64,000 nucleotides of DNA from Streptomyces rishiriensis (GTDB lineage: Bacteria; Actinomycetota; Actinomycetes; Streptomycetales; Streptomycetaceae), in assembly GCF_003112535.1 (NCBI RefSeq), contig NZ_BEWA01000022.1:116257-180256 (forward strand), read 5' to 3'. Below, piece by piece: positions 20,318-29,106 of the stretch. Positions within the stretch are counted from its first letter, which is position 1. Each line of letters begins with the position of its first letter. The position numbers and the translations under genes were made by a program. The notes under the pieces are model-generated. The model saw only the letters and a program-made list of their open reading frames with translations. It was not told the DNA's origin and did not search any database.

Positions 20318-22351
20318 TCAGATGTCGAGGAAGCGGACGTCCTGGGCGTTGCGCTGGATGAAGTGGCGGCGGGCTTCCACGTCCTCGCCCATCAGGACGG
20401 AGAAGAGGTCGTCGGCGAAAGCCGCGTCGTCGAGGGTGACCTGTCCCAGGACCCGGTGGTCGGGGTCCATGGTGGTGACGCGCAGTTCCTCGGCGTTCAT
20501 CTCGCCCAGACCCTTGAAGCGCTGGATGGAGTCGTCCCTGATCCGGCGGCCGTCCCGGCGGCCCCGTTCCAGGAGTGTGTTGCGTTCGCGGTCGGAGTAG
20601 GCGTATTCGACGTGTTCCCGACTCCACTTGATCTTGTACAGCGGCGGTCGGGAGAGGTGGACGTGCCCCTCCTCGACCAGTGGCCGCATGAAGCGGAAGA
20701 GGAAGGTCAGCAGCAGGGTGCTGATGTGCTGGCCGTCGACGTCCGCGTCCGCCATCAGAATGATTTTGTGGTAACGGAGCTTGGCGATGTCGAAGTCCTC
20801 GTGCACACCCGTGCCGAACGCGGAGATGAGCGCCTGGATCTCCTGGTTCTGCAGTACTTTGTCGATCCGCGCCTTCTCGACGTTCAGGATTTTGCCGCGG
20901 ATCGGGAGGATCGCCTGGTACTGCGGATTGCGGCCGGCTTTGGCAGAGCCGCCGGCGGAGTCTCCTTCGACGATGAAGATCTCTGACGTCGCCGGGTCGT
21001 TCGACTGGCAGTCGGACAGCTTGCCCGGCAGCGCCGCCGTTTCCAGCAGGCCCTTGCGGCGGGTCAGGTCGCGCGCCTTGCGGGCCGCGACCCGGGCCGT
21101 GGCGGCCTGGACGGCCTTGCGCACGATGTCCACGGCCTCGTTCGGGTTGCGGTCGAACCAGTCGGCCAGGTGCTCGTGGACGATCTTCTGAACGAAGGTG
21201 CGCACCTCGGTGTTGCCGAGTTTGGTCTTGGTCTGGCCCTCGAACTGCGGTTCGCCGAGCTTGACCGAGATGATCGCGGTCAAACCCTCGCGGATGTCCT
21301 CGCCGGAGAGGTTCGCGTCCTTGTCCCGCAGCAGCCTCTTCTCCCGCGCGTAGCGGTTGACCACGGTGGTCAGTGCCGTGCGGAAGCCCTCCTCGTGGGT
21401 GCCGCCCTCATGGGTGTGGATCGCGTTGGCGTAGGAGTACACGCTGTCGGTGTACTGGCCGTTCCACTGCAGGGCGATCTCGGCCGACAACAGCCGTTCC
21501 GTGTCCTCGGCGGCGATGGTGATGACCGAGGGATGGGCCGGCTCGCCCTTGCGGGCATTGAGGTGGACGACGAAGTCGGTGATGCCGCCGTCGTAGCGGT
21601 AGGAGACCGTCTTCGCCGTCGGGTCCGAGTCGGCTTCGTCGACCGCGGCCGTCGCGCGCGCGGAGGACCGTTCGTCGGTGAGGGTCAGGGTGAGCCCACC
21701 ATTGAGGAAGGCCATTTCCTGATGACGCCTGGCCAGCGTCTCGAAGGAGTATTCGGTGGTCTCGAAGATGTCGCCGTCCGCCCAGAACGTCAGCGAGGTG
21801 CCCGTCCGGGAGGTGGCCTCGTGGCGGGCCAGTGGGGCGGTGGGAGCGCCGTCCCTGTAGTCCTGCGTCCACCGGTGGCCGTCGGTCCAGATCTCCGCCG
21901 ACAGCCGGGTCGACAGGGCGTTGACCACCGACAGACCCACACCGTGCAGACCGCCGGAGACCGCGTACCCGCCGCCCCCGAACTTCCCGCCCGCGTGCAG
22001 CACGGTCAGCACCACCTCGACGGCCGGCCGCTTCTCCACCGGGTGCATCCCCACCGGGATGCCGCGGCCGTTGTCGACCACCCGCACCCCGCCGTCGGCC
22101 AGGACCGTCACGTCGATCCGGTCGGCCACCCCCGCGAGTGCCTCGTCCACGGAGTTGTCCACGAGCTCCTGCACCAGGTGATGGAGCCCCCGCTCCCCGG
22201 TAGAGCCGATGTACATCCCGGGCCGTTTGCGTACGGCGTCCAGGCCGTCCAGAACGGTGATCGCGTTGGCGTCATACGACGCCGTCCCCACGTGGCCGGG
22301 CTGCTCGGATCCGCGGGTGTCGGTGGCGGTGCGAGTGTCGTAAGTAGTCAC
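20318..22351 (-). CDS. gyrBR: Aminocoumarin-resistant DNA gyrase subunit B
   Basis: A 677-residue gyrase B, the same length as known resistant GyrB proteins of aminocoumarin producers. Motifs: VDNSVDEALAGVADRIDVTV, VDNGRGIPVGMHPVEKRP, GGLHGVGLSVVNALS, Toprim EGDSAGGSAKAGRNPQYQAI and LMADADVDGQHISTLLL. Aminocoumarins compete with ATP at the N-terminal domain; a resistant second GyrB is the classical self-immunity. The GTG at 22351 is chosen because it gives this length and follows a purine-rich GAAAGAGAG; an upstream extension in the same frame looks non-coding. The 0.55-kb upstream gap should hold its promoter. Resistance residues cannot be confirmed without an alignment to the housekeeping GyrB. 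Confidence 0.93.
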   Translation of the reverse strand: MTTYDTRTATDTRGSEQPGHVGTASYDANAITVLDGLDAVRKRPGMYIGSTGERGLHHLVQELVDNSVDEALAGVADRIDVTVLADGGVRVVDNGRGIPVGMHPVEKRPAVEVVLTVLHAGGKFGGGGYAVSGGLHGVGLSVVNALSTRLSAEIWTDGHRWTQDYRDGAPTAPLARHEATSRTGTSLTFWADGDIFETTEYSFETLARRHQEMAFLNGGLTLTLTDERSSARATAAVDEADSDPTAKTVSYRYDGGITDFVVHLNARKGEPAHPSVITIAAEDTERLLSAEIALQWNGQYTDSVYSYANAIHTHEGGTHEEGFRTALTTVVNRYAREKRLLRDKDANLSGEDIREGLTAIISVKLGEPQFEGQTKTKLGNTEVRTFVQKIVHEHLADWFDRNPNEAVDIVRKAVQAATARVAARKARDLTRRKGLLETAALPGKLSDCQSNDPATSEIFIVEGDSAGGSAKAGRNPQYQAILPIRGKILNVEKARIDKVLQNQEIQALISAFGTGVHEDFDIAKLRYHKIILMADADVDGQHISTLLLTFLFRFMRPLVEEGHVHLSRPPLYKIKWSREHVEYAYSDRERNTLLERGRRDGRRIRDDSIQRFKGLGEMNAEELRVTTMDPDHRVLGQVTLDDAAFADDLFSVLMGEDVEARRHFIQRNAQDVRFLDI

Positions 22352-22866
22352 AGACGCTCTCTTTCGGGCATAGCGGACCCGGCTCCCGCACCACGATGCA
22401 GGAGCGGCCGGACAGCTGGGGAGACACGGCACGACAGCCCGGACAGGACCCCAAGGCACACGAACCACTGGATGTCGCCGACCGAGACGCTGCCGAGCGT
22501 ACCGGAGCCATCCCTGGCCGACGGGACGAGAGCACCCCTGTACGCCACCGTGCGACTCCCGCGCCACCTAGGCCGATCCCCTCTGCCTTGACCCACTGAA
22601 AATGCGACAGAGGGGCACTCAGGGGGTTTCTTGATGCCTTGTCACGTAGCGCCCGGGGCACTATTTCCGGCGTAACCCTCCGCGGTCGCCAGTCGCGCTG
22701 TGTCAGGCCGCCGGTCCCGGCCTCGCACCGAACTCCGGTTGTCGAGGGGCGGGATGGCACCCGGATCGCCGGCTCGGCGCTCGGGCCGTGCGTCAGGGAG
22801 GCCGAGGACGCGTGCCGCCTTCTGGACGCCCGTGTCGGACGCCGTCGTCCCCGTCACCCGCCGCCG
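22352..22866. promoter_or_regulatory. gyrBR upstream region
   Basis: About 515 gene-free bases between the couW terminator and the gyrBR start. The long spacer and the preceding terminator imply that gyrBR-parYR has its own promoter here. In the novobiocin producer the resistant gyrB promoter is known to respond to DNA supercoiling; whether that holds here is inference. No confident -35/-10 pair was assigned by eye. Confidence 0.45.
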
Positions 22867-22896
22867 TGGCGTGCCGGCCCTTCGGTCGGCACGCCA
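22867..22896 (-). terminator. Rho-independent-type hairpin after couW
   Basis: A perfect 10-bp stem (TGGCGTGCCG pairing with CGGCACGCCA) extended inward by three more pairs around a four-base CTTC loop. It begins 6 bases beyond the couW stop. There is no strong U-tract, as is common in Streptomyces. It separates the sugar operon from gyrBR-parYR. Confidence 0.75.
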
Positions 22897-22902
22897 AGAC
22901 CG

Positions 22903-23499
22903 TCATTGACTGGTCAACGCCGTGAGCGCCTGACAGGCCGCATAGCTGGGCAGCAGGCCCCAGTCCCGGGCTTCGGCGAGCAGGAGCGCGTCCTGGTCAC
23001 GCGCGGAGAGCAGCGGAGTCTCGACGGGCCAATTGATGGCCAGTTCCGGATCGAGCGGGTGCACACCGTGCTCGGACGCCGGGTTGTAGGTCTGCGAAGA
23101 CAGATAGCACAGCGTGGCCTCGTCCGAGATCGCGCAGAAGCCGTGCCCGATGCCTTCCGAGAGGTAGACGGCACGACGGCTGACATCGTCGAGTCGGGTG
23201 CCTTCCCAGCGCCCGTAAGTCGGCGAGCCGACCCGCAGGTCCACCACCACATCGAACAGCGCGCCGCGCACACACGTCACGTACTTGGCCTGCCCGGGCG
23301 GCACATCGGCGAAGTGGACGCCGCGCACCACGCCGCGAACGGATACCGACAGGTTGGCCTGGGCCAGCCGCAGTGGGCGGCCGACCTCTGCGGCGAACTG
23401 GTCGACGCGGTACCAGTCCAGGAAGACCCCGCGCGGATCGGCGTGCTGCTTGGGGGTGATCTCCCAGGCGCCCTCGATGCCGAGCGGGCGAAGTTTCAC
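22903..23499 (-). CDS. couW: dTDP-4-keto-6-deoxyhexose epimerase (NovW-like)
   Basis: A 198-residue cupin of the RmlC family, with QANLSVSVRGVVRGVHF, the family signature around the catalytic histidine, and VDLRVGSPTYGRWEG. In the noviose pathway the NovW homologue epimerises dTDP-4-keto-6-deoxyglucose at C3, before C-methylation by NovU. The GTG at 23499 overlaps the couV stop (GTGA), showing translational coupling. It is the last gene of the sugar operon and is followed by a hairpin at 22867-22896. Confidence 0.9.
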   Translation of the reverse strand: MKLRPLGIEGAWEITPKQHADPRGVFLDWYRVDQFAAEVGRPLRLAQANLSVSVRGVVRGVHFADVPPGQAKYVTCVRGALFDVVVDLRVGSPTYGRWEGTRLDDVSRRAVYLSEGIGHGFCAISDEATLCYLSSQTYNPASEHGVHPLDPELAINWPVETPLLSARDQDALLLAEARDWGLLPSYAACQALTALTSQ

Positions 23500-24386
23500 G
23501 ACGACTTCAACTCCTTCAACTCCTGATCGGCGAGCAGGTCGAGGAGATACCGGCCATAGCCGCTCTTGAGCAGTGGGCGGCTGAGTTCCCGCAACTGGTC
23601 GTTCCCGATGAGGCCGCAGCGCCAGGCGACCTCTTCCACGCAGCCGATCTTGAGGCCCTGCCGTTCTTCCACCACACGCACGTACTCCGACGCCTGGACC
23701 AAGGAGGTGAACGTTCCCGTGTCCAGCCAGGCGGCGCCCCGGTCGAGCGTGGTAACCCGCAACTGGCCCCATTTCAGATAGGTTTCGTTGACGGCGGTGA
23801 TCTCCAGTTCGCCACGCTGACTCGGCATCAGGTCGCGGGCGACCTCCAGCACCCGGTTGTCGTAGAAGTACAACCCCGGCACGGCGTAGCGCGACTTGGG
23901 ACTGGCCGGCTTCTCCTCTATGGAGACTGCCGTACCGGCCTCGTCGAACTCCACTACCGCGTAGGCCCTGGGGTCGGCTACGACGTAGGCGAAGATCCGT
24001 CCCCCGGCGGGATCGCTGTACTGACGCAGCCTGGTTCCCAGGCCCGCGCCATGGAAGATGTTGTCCCCGAGGACCAAGGCCACCGACTGGTCGCCGATGA
24101 AGTCGGCACCCAGGACAAACGCCTGCGCGATACCCTCGGGCTTCTCTTGGACGGCGTACTCAAGACACAGGCCCAGTTGCGAGCCGTCGCCGAGAAGGTG
24201 ACGGAACTGGCGCTGGTCCTCGGGGCGCGTGATCACCAGTATCTCCCGTATGCCGGCCATCATCAGCGTGGTCAGCGGGTAGTAGATCATCGGCTTGTCG
24301 AAGACCGGTATCAACTGCTTGGAAACAGCCCGGGTGACCGGCCACAGCCTGGAGCCGGTACCGCCCGCAAGAAGGATTCCCCTCAA
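23496..24386 (-). CDS. couV: Glucose-1-phosphate thymidylyltransferase (NovV-like)
   Basis: A 296-residue RmlA-family enzyme, first in dTDP-sugar formation: glucose-1-phosphate plus dTTP gives dTDP-glucose. It shows the nucleotidyltransferase start LLAGGTGSRLWPVTRAVSKQ with LIPVFDKPMIYYPL, then LVLGDNIFHG, VEFDEAGTAVSIEEKPASPK and GAAWLDTGTFTSLVQAS. Full family length. It lies 58 bases after couU and overlaps couW by 4 bases. Confidence 0.95.
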   Translation of the reverse strand: MRGILLAGGTGSRLWPVTRAVSKQLIPVFDKPMIYYPLTTLMMAGIREILVITRPEDQRQFRHLLGDGSQLGLCLEYAVQEKPEGIAQAFVLGADFIGDQSVALVLGDNIFHGAGLGTRLRQYSDPAGGRIFAYVVADPRAYAVVEFDEAGTAVSIEEKPASPKSRYAVPGLYFYDNRVLEVARDLMPSQRGELEITAVNETYLKWGQLRVTTLDRGAAWLDTGTFTSLVQASEYVRVVEERQGLKIGCVEEVAWRCGLIGNDQLRELSRPLLKSGYGRYLLDLLADQELKELKSS

Positions 24387-24444
24387 CCAGCCACCCCATC
24401 AGCAACCTGACAACGCCTGATCATCGTTGGTGCAGCCTTCGACG

Positions 24445-25707
24445 TCACCACGCCGACTCCGCCGATATCACGCGCGGTTCGGGTATGGGAACAATGAAAC
24501 GGCCGCCCCCTTCCAGGAACGACTTCTCCTTGGTGATGATCTCCGACGCGTAGTTCCAGGCCAACAGCAGGTAGTAGTCCGGTACGTGGTCGCTTGCTTG
24601 TTCCGGCGACCAGATCGGAACTCTGGAGCCCGGTAGGAGTTTTCCCTGCTTCAGGGCTGTTGTGTCGCTGCAGAACCGGATCTCCTGATGTCCCAGCCCG
24701 CATGCGGTCAGCAGTGCGCTGCCTTTGGTCGGTGCGCCGTATCCAGCCACTGTCTTGCCGTCTGCCACCAAGCTGCGCACCAGTTCCCGGATCTGTGCGC
24801 GCACCCGTTCCGTACGCTCGGCGAATTTCTGGTATGTACTCTCCTCTGCGATGCCCTGGCTGCGTTCTTCCGCGAGCATCTCGGCAACAGCGGGCCGCAC
24901 CTCATAGCCGGCGGTGGCCGGGGCGGCGAAGACCACGATCGAGCCGCCGTGCACGTCGACTGTATGTACGTCCACGACGCGAAGCCCGTGCGCCTCGAAC
25001 AGCCTGCACAGCGCGCCGAGCGAAAAGTAGGAAAGATGTTCGTGAAAGATGGTGTCGAACTGATTGTTTGCGAGCAGTTCCACCAGATAGGGAACTTCCA
25101 CGAAGAACAGGCCATCAGGCGCCAGCAGGGCGGAGACTCCGTCAAGGACTTCGTGGACGTCGTGGATGTGGGCGAAACATTGGCGACCGAACACCAGTCG
25201 CGCCGGACCATGTCCAGTCGTGATCTCCTGGCCGACTTCGGTGGTGAAGCCGGCAGGGATCGTTGTGACGCCACGGTCATTGGCGATGTCGGCGAGATTG
25301 CGCGCGGGATCAACGCCGACCACCCGCATGCCGGCCTGCTGGAACAGCTCCAGGTGAGCACCTGTGTTACTGCCGAACTCCACGACGAGATCTCTGTCGG
25401 TCAGGCCGACCCACCGGATACACAGTTCGACGAGCTGCCGCATGTGCTGGATGATCGATCCTGCGTCCGAGGCGACGTAACGGTAGTGCCCGAAAAGGGC
25501 GTTCGGTTCGATGACATGGCGCAGTGTCATCAGCCAGCATTTCCGGCACACGCCGACATCCAGCGGGAACAGAGTCTCGTCCCTCGGGTCATCTTCCGTG
25601 CCGAGCAGGTTTCCGGCCAATGGTGTCGATCCGAACGAGACCACATCAAGCCAATCGTTGTGCCCGCACACCCGGCACTCGTTGATGGGACGCACGATGT
25701 CCTGCAT
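24445..25707 (-). CDS. couU: NDP-hexose C-methyltransferase (NovU-like)
   Basis: A 420-residue SAM-dependent sugar C-methyltransferase, the same length as NovU. The N-terminal zinc-binding part has paired cysteines (CRVCGHNDW and GVCRKCWLM). The SAM domain follows (DLVVEFGSNTGAHLELFQQA), and a C-terminal domain includes GYGAPTKGSALLTACGL. It installs the C5 methyl branch of the dTDP-4-keto sugar that becomes noviose. The ATG at 25707 has a strong GGAGG; reading further upstream enters non-coding DNA. Confidence 0.93.
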   Translation of the reverse strand: MQDIVRPINECRVCGHNDWLDVVSFGSTPLAGNLLGTEDDPRDETLFPLDVGVCRKCWLMTLRHVIEPNALFGHYRYVASDAGSIIQHMRQLVELCIRWVGLTDRDLVVEFGSNTGAHLELFQQAGMRVVGVDPARNLADIANDRGVTTIPAGFTTEVGQEITTGHGPARLVFGRQCFAHIHDVHEVLDGVSALLAPDGLFFVEVPYLVELLANNQFDTIFHEHLSYFSLGALCRLFEAHGLRVVDVHTVDVHGGSIVVFAAPATAGYEVRPAVAEMLAEERSQGIAEESTYQKFAERTERVRAQIRELVRSLVADGKTVAGYGAPTKGSALLTACGLGHQEIRFCSDTTALKQGKLLPGSRVPIWSPEQASDHVPDYYLLLAWNYASEIITKEKSFLEGGGRFIVPIPEPRVISAESAW

Positions 25708-25728
25708 CTCTTCCTCCCCCTCACGGGA

Positions 25729-25800
25729 ATGTCCGACGAGTTCTGGATGCGGATCGAACCACTGTTCCGCCGGCGGCGGCCGCGGGCCTGGAGCGACACC
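25729..25800 (+). pseudogene. IS5-type transposase N-terminal scrap in the couT-couU gap
   Basis: On the strand opposite the cou genes, ATG 25729 opens MSDEFWMRIEPLF, matching the first residues of Streptomyces IS5 transposases; homology then fades. It lies in the 225-base gap between couT and couU and may be all that remains of an insertion. Confidence 0.45.
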
Positions 25801-25932
25801 GGTGTCCGGCAACGCCTGCACGGCAACTGCTCGCCGAGCTCACCGGTGCCGTGGCGTCCAACTGGTCGAGGGCGGAACCGCTGAGAGATCAGTGACGACG
25901 TCCACGAGGCGTCCCTCCGCCTGGTTGCGCCG

Positions 25933-26943
25933 TCATCTGCCGGCGTCGGTCGGTGAACCCGTCGCTTTGTCAGGATTTTTAAGCGGTTCCCACCAACCAC
26001 GGTGAGTGCGGTACCACTCCACTGTCTCCGCCAGCCCGTCCGCGAACGCCACACGAGGCGAATAACCGAGTTCCGTACGAATTTTGGTGGTGTCCAGCGA
26101 ATAGCGGAGATCATGTCCCAACCTGTCCGGAACATGCCGCACCCGGTCCCAACCGGCACCACAGGCCTCGAGGATGTGTTCGGTCAGTTCGAGGTTGGTC
26201 AACTCGGTGCCACCGCCAATGTGGTAAACCTCCCCGGGCCGACCACCGAGGAGCACGCACTGGATGGCGCGACAGTGGTCCGACACGTGCAGCCACTGTC
26301 GGCGGTTGTGGCCGTCCCCGTACACCGGAACCTGCTGCCCGTCCAGGAGATTGGTCGTGAACAGCGGGATCAGCTTTTCCGGATACTGGTACGGCCCATA
26401 GTTGTTGGTGCATCTGGTGACCACGACGTCGAGCTTCCGGGTCCGGTGCCAGGCCAGCGCCAGCAGGTCTCCCGCCGCCTTGGCTGCCGCGTACGGTGCG
26501 TTCGGGGCCACCGGGGACGCCTCGGTCCAGGCGCCCTCGGAAATCGATCCGTACACCTCGTCGGTCGAGATGTGAACGAACCGCCCCAGTCGGTGACGGG
26601 AGGCCGCTTCCAGCAACACCTGCGTACCCAGTGCGTTCGTACGGACAAACGAGGCGGCACCTTCGATCGAGCGATCCACATGCGTCTCGGCAGCGAAGTG
26701 CACGATCGCGTCGTGTCCGGCGACCACGTCGTCCACCAGACCCCGATCACAGATGTCGCCTTGCACGAACCGGTAAGTCTCCAGGTCCGCGATCGGTGCC
26801 AGGTTGAGCTCGTTGCCGGAATATGTCAATTTGTCGAGAACGGTGATTTGGGTTCCTGATGAGCCCGGCAGAACGCCACGTAAGGTAGCCCGGACGAACT
26901 CCGAGCCAATGAAGCCGGCACCGCCCGTCACCAGAAGTCGCAT
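25933..26943 (-). CDS. couT: dTDP-glucose 4,6-dehydratase (NovT-like)
   Basis: A 336-residue RmlB-type extended SDR of exactly NovT length. It has the GGAGFIGSEFVRATL NAD-binding motif, the catalytic STDEVYGSI segment and a YAAAK (YxxxK) motif, then TNNYGPYQYPEKLIPLF. It converts dTDP-glucose to dTDP-4-keto-6-deoxyglucose, the second step to noviose. It follows couS after 33 bases. Confidence 0.95.
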   Translation of the reverse strand: MRLLVTGGAGFIGSEFVRATLRGVLPGSSGTQITVLDKLTYSGNELNLAPIADLETYRFVQGDICDRGLVDDVVAGHDAIVHFAAETHVDRSIEGAASFVRTNALGTQVLLEAASRHRLGRFVHISTDEVYGSISEGAWTEASPVAPNAPYAAAKAAGDLLALAWHRTRKLDVVVTRCTNNYGPYQYPEKLIPLFTTNLLDGQQVPVYGDGHNRRQWLHVSDHCRAIQCVLLGGRPGEVYHIGGGTELTNLELTEHILEACGAGWDRVRHVPDRLGHDLRYSLDTTKIRTELGYSPRVAFADGLAETVEWYRTHRGWWEPLKNPDKATGSPTDAGR

Positions 26944-26976
26944 CCGCGGAACCTCCTTTCTTTTACTCGAGGAGGA

Positions 26977-27843
26977 TTACCATTCCTCGTCAGCCAGAAG
27001 GGGAAACGACCGCTCCAGAGCGGCGGACCAGTGCCGAATCGGCGTCAGCCCGACCTCGCGCCAGGCGGCATGCCCCAACACCGTGTACCGGGGACGCAGT
27101 TCGCCGCCGGCGATCTGGTCGCTGCGCACCGGGCGGATTCGTCCGGGATCCGCACCGAGCAACCGGAAGATCATCCGGGCGAAGTCGTACCACGTGGTCT
27201 CGCCTGAGCTTGTCCCGTGGAACACGCCGGACGCACCGTGCCGAACGAGTGCCACGATCTGTTGTGCCAAATCCACGCTCCACGTCGGCTGGCCCCACTG
27301 ATCGTCTACCACGTCCACCGTCTTGTGCGTCTGCTCCAACCGGACCATCTTGCGAAGGAAGTTCGTGCCGTGTCGACCGTACAGCCAAGCGGTTCTCACG
27401 ATCGTCCCGTCGTCCGGCAGCAACTCGAGCACAGCTTGCTCGCCGGCCAGCTTTGTCCGGCCGTAGGCGTTGATCGGACCGGTGGCCGCGCTTTCGGCAT
27501 AGGGCCGGCGGCTCGCGCCGTCGAAAACGTAATCGGTGGAGAGATGGACCAACCGAATCGATCGATCGCCGCATATCGTAGCCAGCTCTCTTGCCCCTCT
27601 TCCATTGATAAGATGGGCCTCCGCTTCACTGGTCTCCGCTTCATGAAATCTCGTCCATGCTGCGCAATTGACGATCGCCGTCGGTCGATACCTGGAGACA
27701 ACGGCTCGGACCGAGAATCGGTCGGTGATGTCGAGATCCTGCCGAGTGGCAGCCAGCACTGGTTCGTTCAGCGCCTCCAAAACCCGCACCAAATCCCTCC
27801 CGAGCATTCCTCCCGCACCAGTAACCAACCACCGATTCATCAT
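26977..27843 (-). CDS. couS: dTDP-4-keto-6-deoxyhexose reductase (NovS-like)
   Basis: A 288-residue RmlD-type reductase: GAGGMLGRDLVRVLE Rossmann motif, HLSTDYVFDGASRRPYAES, and YGRTKLAGEQAVLE with the YxxxK pair. In the noviose pathway NovS performs the last step, reduction of the 4-keto group. Two adjacent ATGs (27843, 27840) follow GGAAG; the first gives 288 residues as in NovS. It probably opens the couS-T-U-V-W sugar operon, with the 253-base gap to couR6 as promoter space. Confidence 0.92.
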   Translation of the reverse strand: MMNRWLVTGAGGMLGRDLVRVLEALNEPVLAATRQDLDITDRFSVRAVVSRYRPTAIVNCAAWTRFHEAETSEAEAHLINGRGARELATICGDRSIRLVHLSTDYVFDGASRRPYAESAATGPINAYGRTKLAGEQAVLELLPDDGTIVRTAWLYGRHGTNFLRKMVRLEQTHKTVDVVDDQWGQPTWSVDLAQQIVALVRHGASGVFHGTSSGETTWYDFARMIFRLLGADPGRIRPVRSDQIAGGELRPRYTVLGHAAWREVGLTPIRHWSAALERSFPLLADEEW

Positions 27844-28096
27844 GTGAGCTTCCAGCCCGGCCGCCATATTTGTCAAGGCGAATGAGTCGGTGGACGGTTA
27901 TTGAGTGGTCGTGGGCCGAACAGGGACCGGTTGCCCCGCCCCGGAAAGCTTCGGCACTCCAGGCCGACGTGCGATTTTCTGCGCCAAGATCACATGGGTA
28001 AGATCAGATATGGCGTTCATTCGTGGTGCCTGCGGCCAACACCGAAAACACCGTTCACGGGATGGACCCGGCGTGTCGGGCCGGGAACACCGGTCG

Positions 28097-28972
28097 TCAG
28101 ACGGTCCCGGCCTGTGCGACGGTGAGCAGGTTGAGCACGACCGCACGGCGTACGGGATCGGGTAGCGCGAGTGCGGTGGGCACGAGGACCGGTGGAACGG
28201 GCGGGACGAGGGCGACAGCGGCGGGGACGTGGTGGAGGAGGTCTGCGGCGAGTACGGCCCAGCAGTCTCCGGCGGAAACGGGTCCGGTGAGGAGGTCTTG
28301 GGCTCGGGTGAGAGTGGGGCCCTTCCGGGGGGTGAACCCGGCCGCCCGGCAGGCGGCGGTGATCAGGTCGTCGGTACCGGGGCTGTCCGCGCGAGCGTAT
28401 CGGGCCAGAGGGAGTTCAGCGAGGGTGGCGAGGTCTCCTGCGGAGCCGGCGCGTGCAGCGGGGACGGCCAGGAGCAACGGTTCGTCCCAGAGGTGGTGAA
28501 CCTGCACGCCCGGGGTGGCCTGTGGTGCGGCCACGAAGGCGGCGTCGAGATCGTAGTCGGCGACGGCGGCGAGATGACCGGTTGTCGAGGCAGAGGTCGT
28601 CACCTGGAGCGTGATGCCGGGGTACGCGCTGCGGACGGCCGCGAGTGCGGCGTCGACGCGGGGGCCGAGTCCAATGCTGCTACCGATGCGCAGCAAGCCT
28701 GTGTTACCGGCGGCCAGGTCGGCCGCCGCGGCGGCGGCGCGGTCGAGGCCGCGTAGCGCGCGGCGTGCGTGGGCCAGGAAGGCCTGGCCGTCCGGGGTGA
28801 GCCGGACCCGGCGGTGGGACCGGTCGAACAACGTGAGTCCGAGTTCGCGTTCCAGCCGCGCGACCTGCTTGCTCACCGCGGCTTGAACGATGTGCAGGGT
28901 CTCGGCCGCCCGGCCGAAGTGTTCACACTCGGCGACGGCGACGAAGTAGCGCAACTGCCGAACCTCCACCAC
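28097..28972 (-). CDS. couR6: LysR-family transcriptional regulator
   Basis: A 291-residue LysR regulator. The N-terminal winged helix-turn-helix spans about residues 1-60 (VEVRQLRYFVAVAECEHFG, LHIVQAAVSKQVARLERELG, LTLFDRSHRRVRLTPDG), followed by a periplasmic-binding-like effector domain. It is divergent from the exporter gene couR5, with a 17-bp palindrome between them, so it very likely controls couR5 and itself. Published work on coumermycin found that the genes flanking couR1-R4 (couR5, couR6) are not needed for the central pyrrole, consistent with regulation and export. Confidence 0.88.
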   Translation of the reverse strand: MVEVRQLRYFVAVAECEHFGRAAETLHIVQAAVSKQVARLERELGLTLFDRSHRRVRLTPDGQAFLAHARRALRGLDRAAAAAADLAAGNTGLLRIGSSIGLGPRVDAALAAVRSAYPGITLQVTTSASTTGHLAAVADYDLDAAFVAAPQATPGVQVHHLWDEPLLLAVPAARAGSAGDLATLAELPLARYARADSPGTDDLITAACRAAGFTPRKGPTLTRAQDLLTGPVSAGDCWAVLAADLLHHVPAAVALVPPVPPVLVPTALALPDPVRRAVVLNLLTVAQAGTV

Positions 28973-29016
28973 TACCGCCCTCCGCGCCTCGATCGATTCC
29001 TTCCGGTGATTGTTCC

Positions 29017-29033
29017 ATGACCATGTTGGTCAT
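29017..29033. promoter_or_regulatory. Palindrome in the couR6-couR5 divergent promoter
   Basis: ATGACCA-TGT-TGGTCAT: two perfect 7-base arms around a 3-base spacer. It sits 44 bases before couR6 and 74 bases before couR5. It contains a LysR-type T-N11-A core and is the obvious candidate operator for CouR6. Binding is inferred. Confidence 0.6.
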
Positions 29034-29106
29034 TGATCGGCTCCGGTGAGACCGGCTGAAGTGAAGTCAGCGAGTAGACGTGATCAGCCAAGGCGGAAGG
29101 GCCGGT

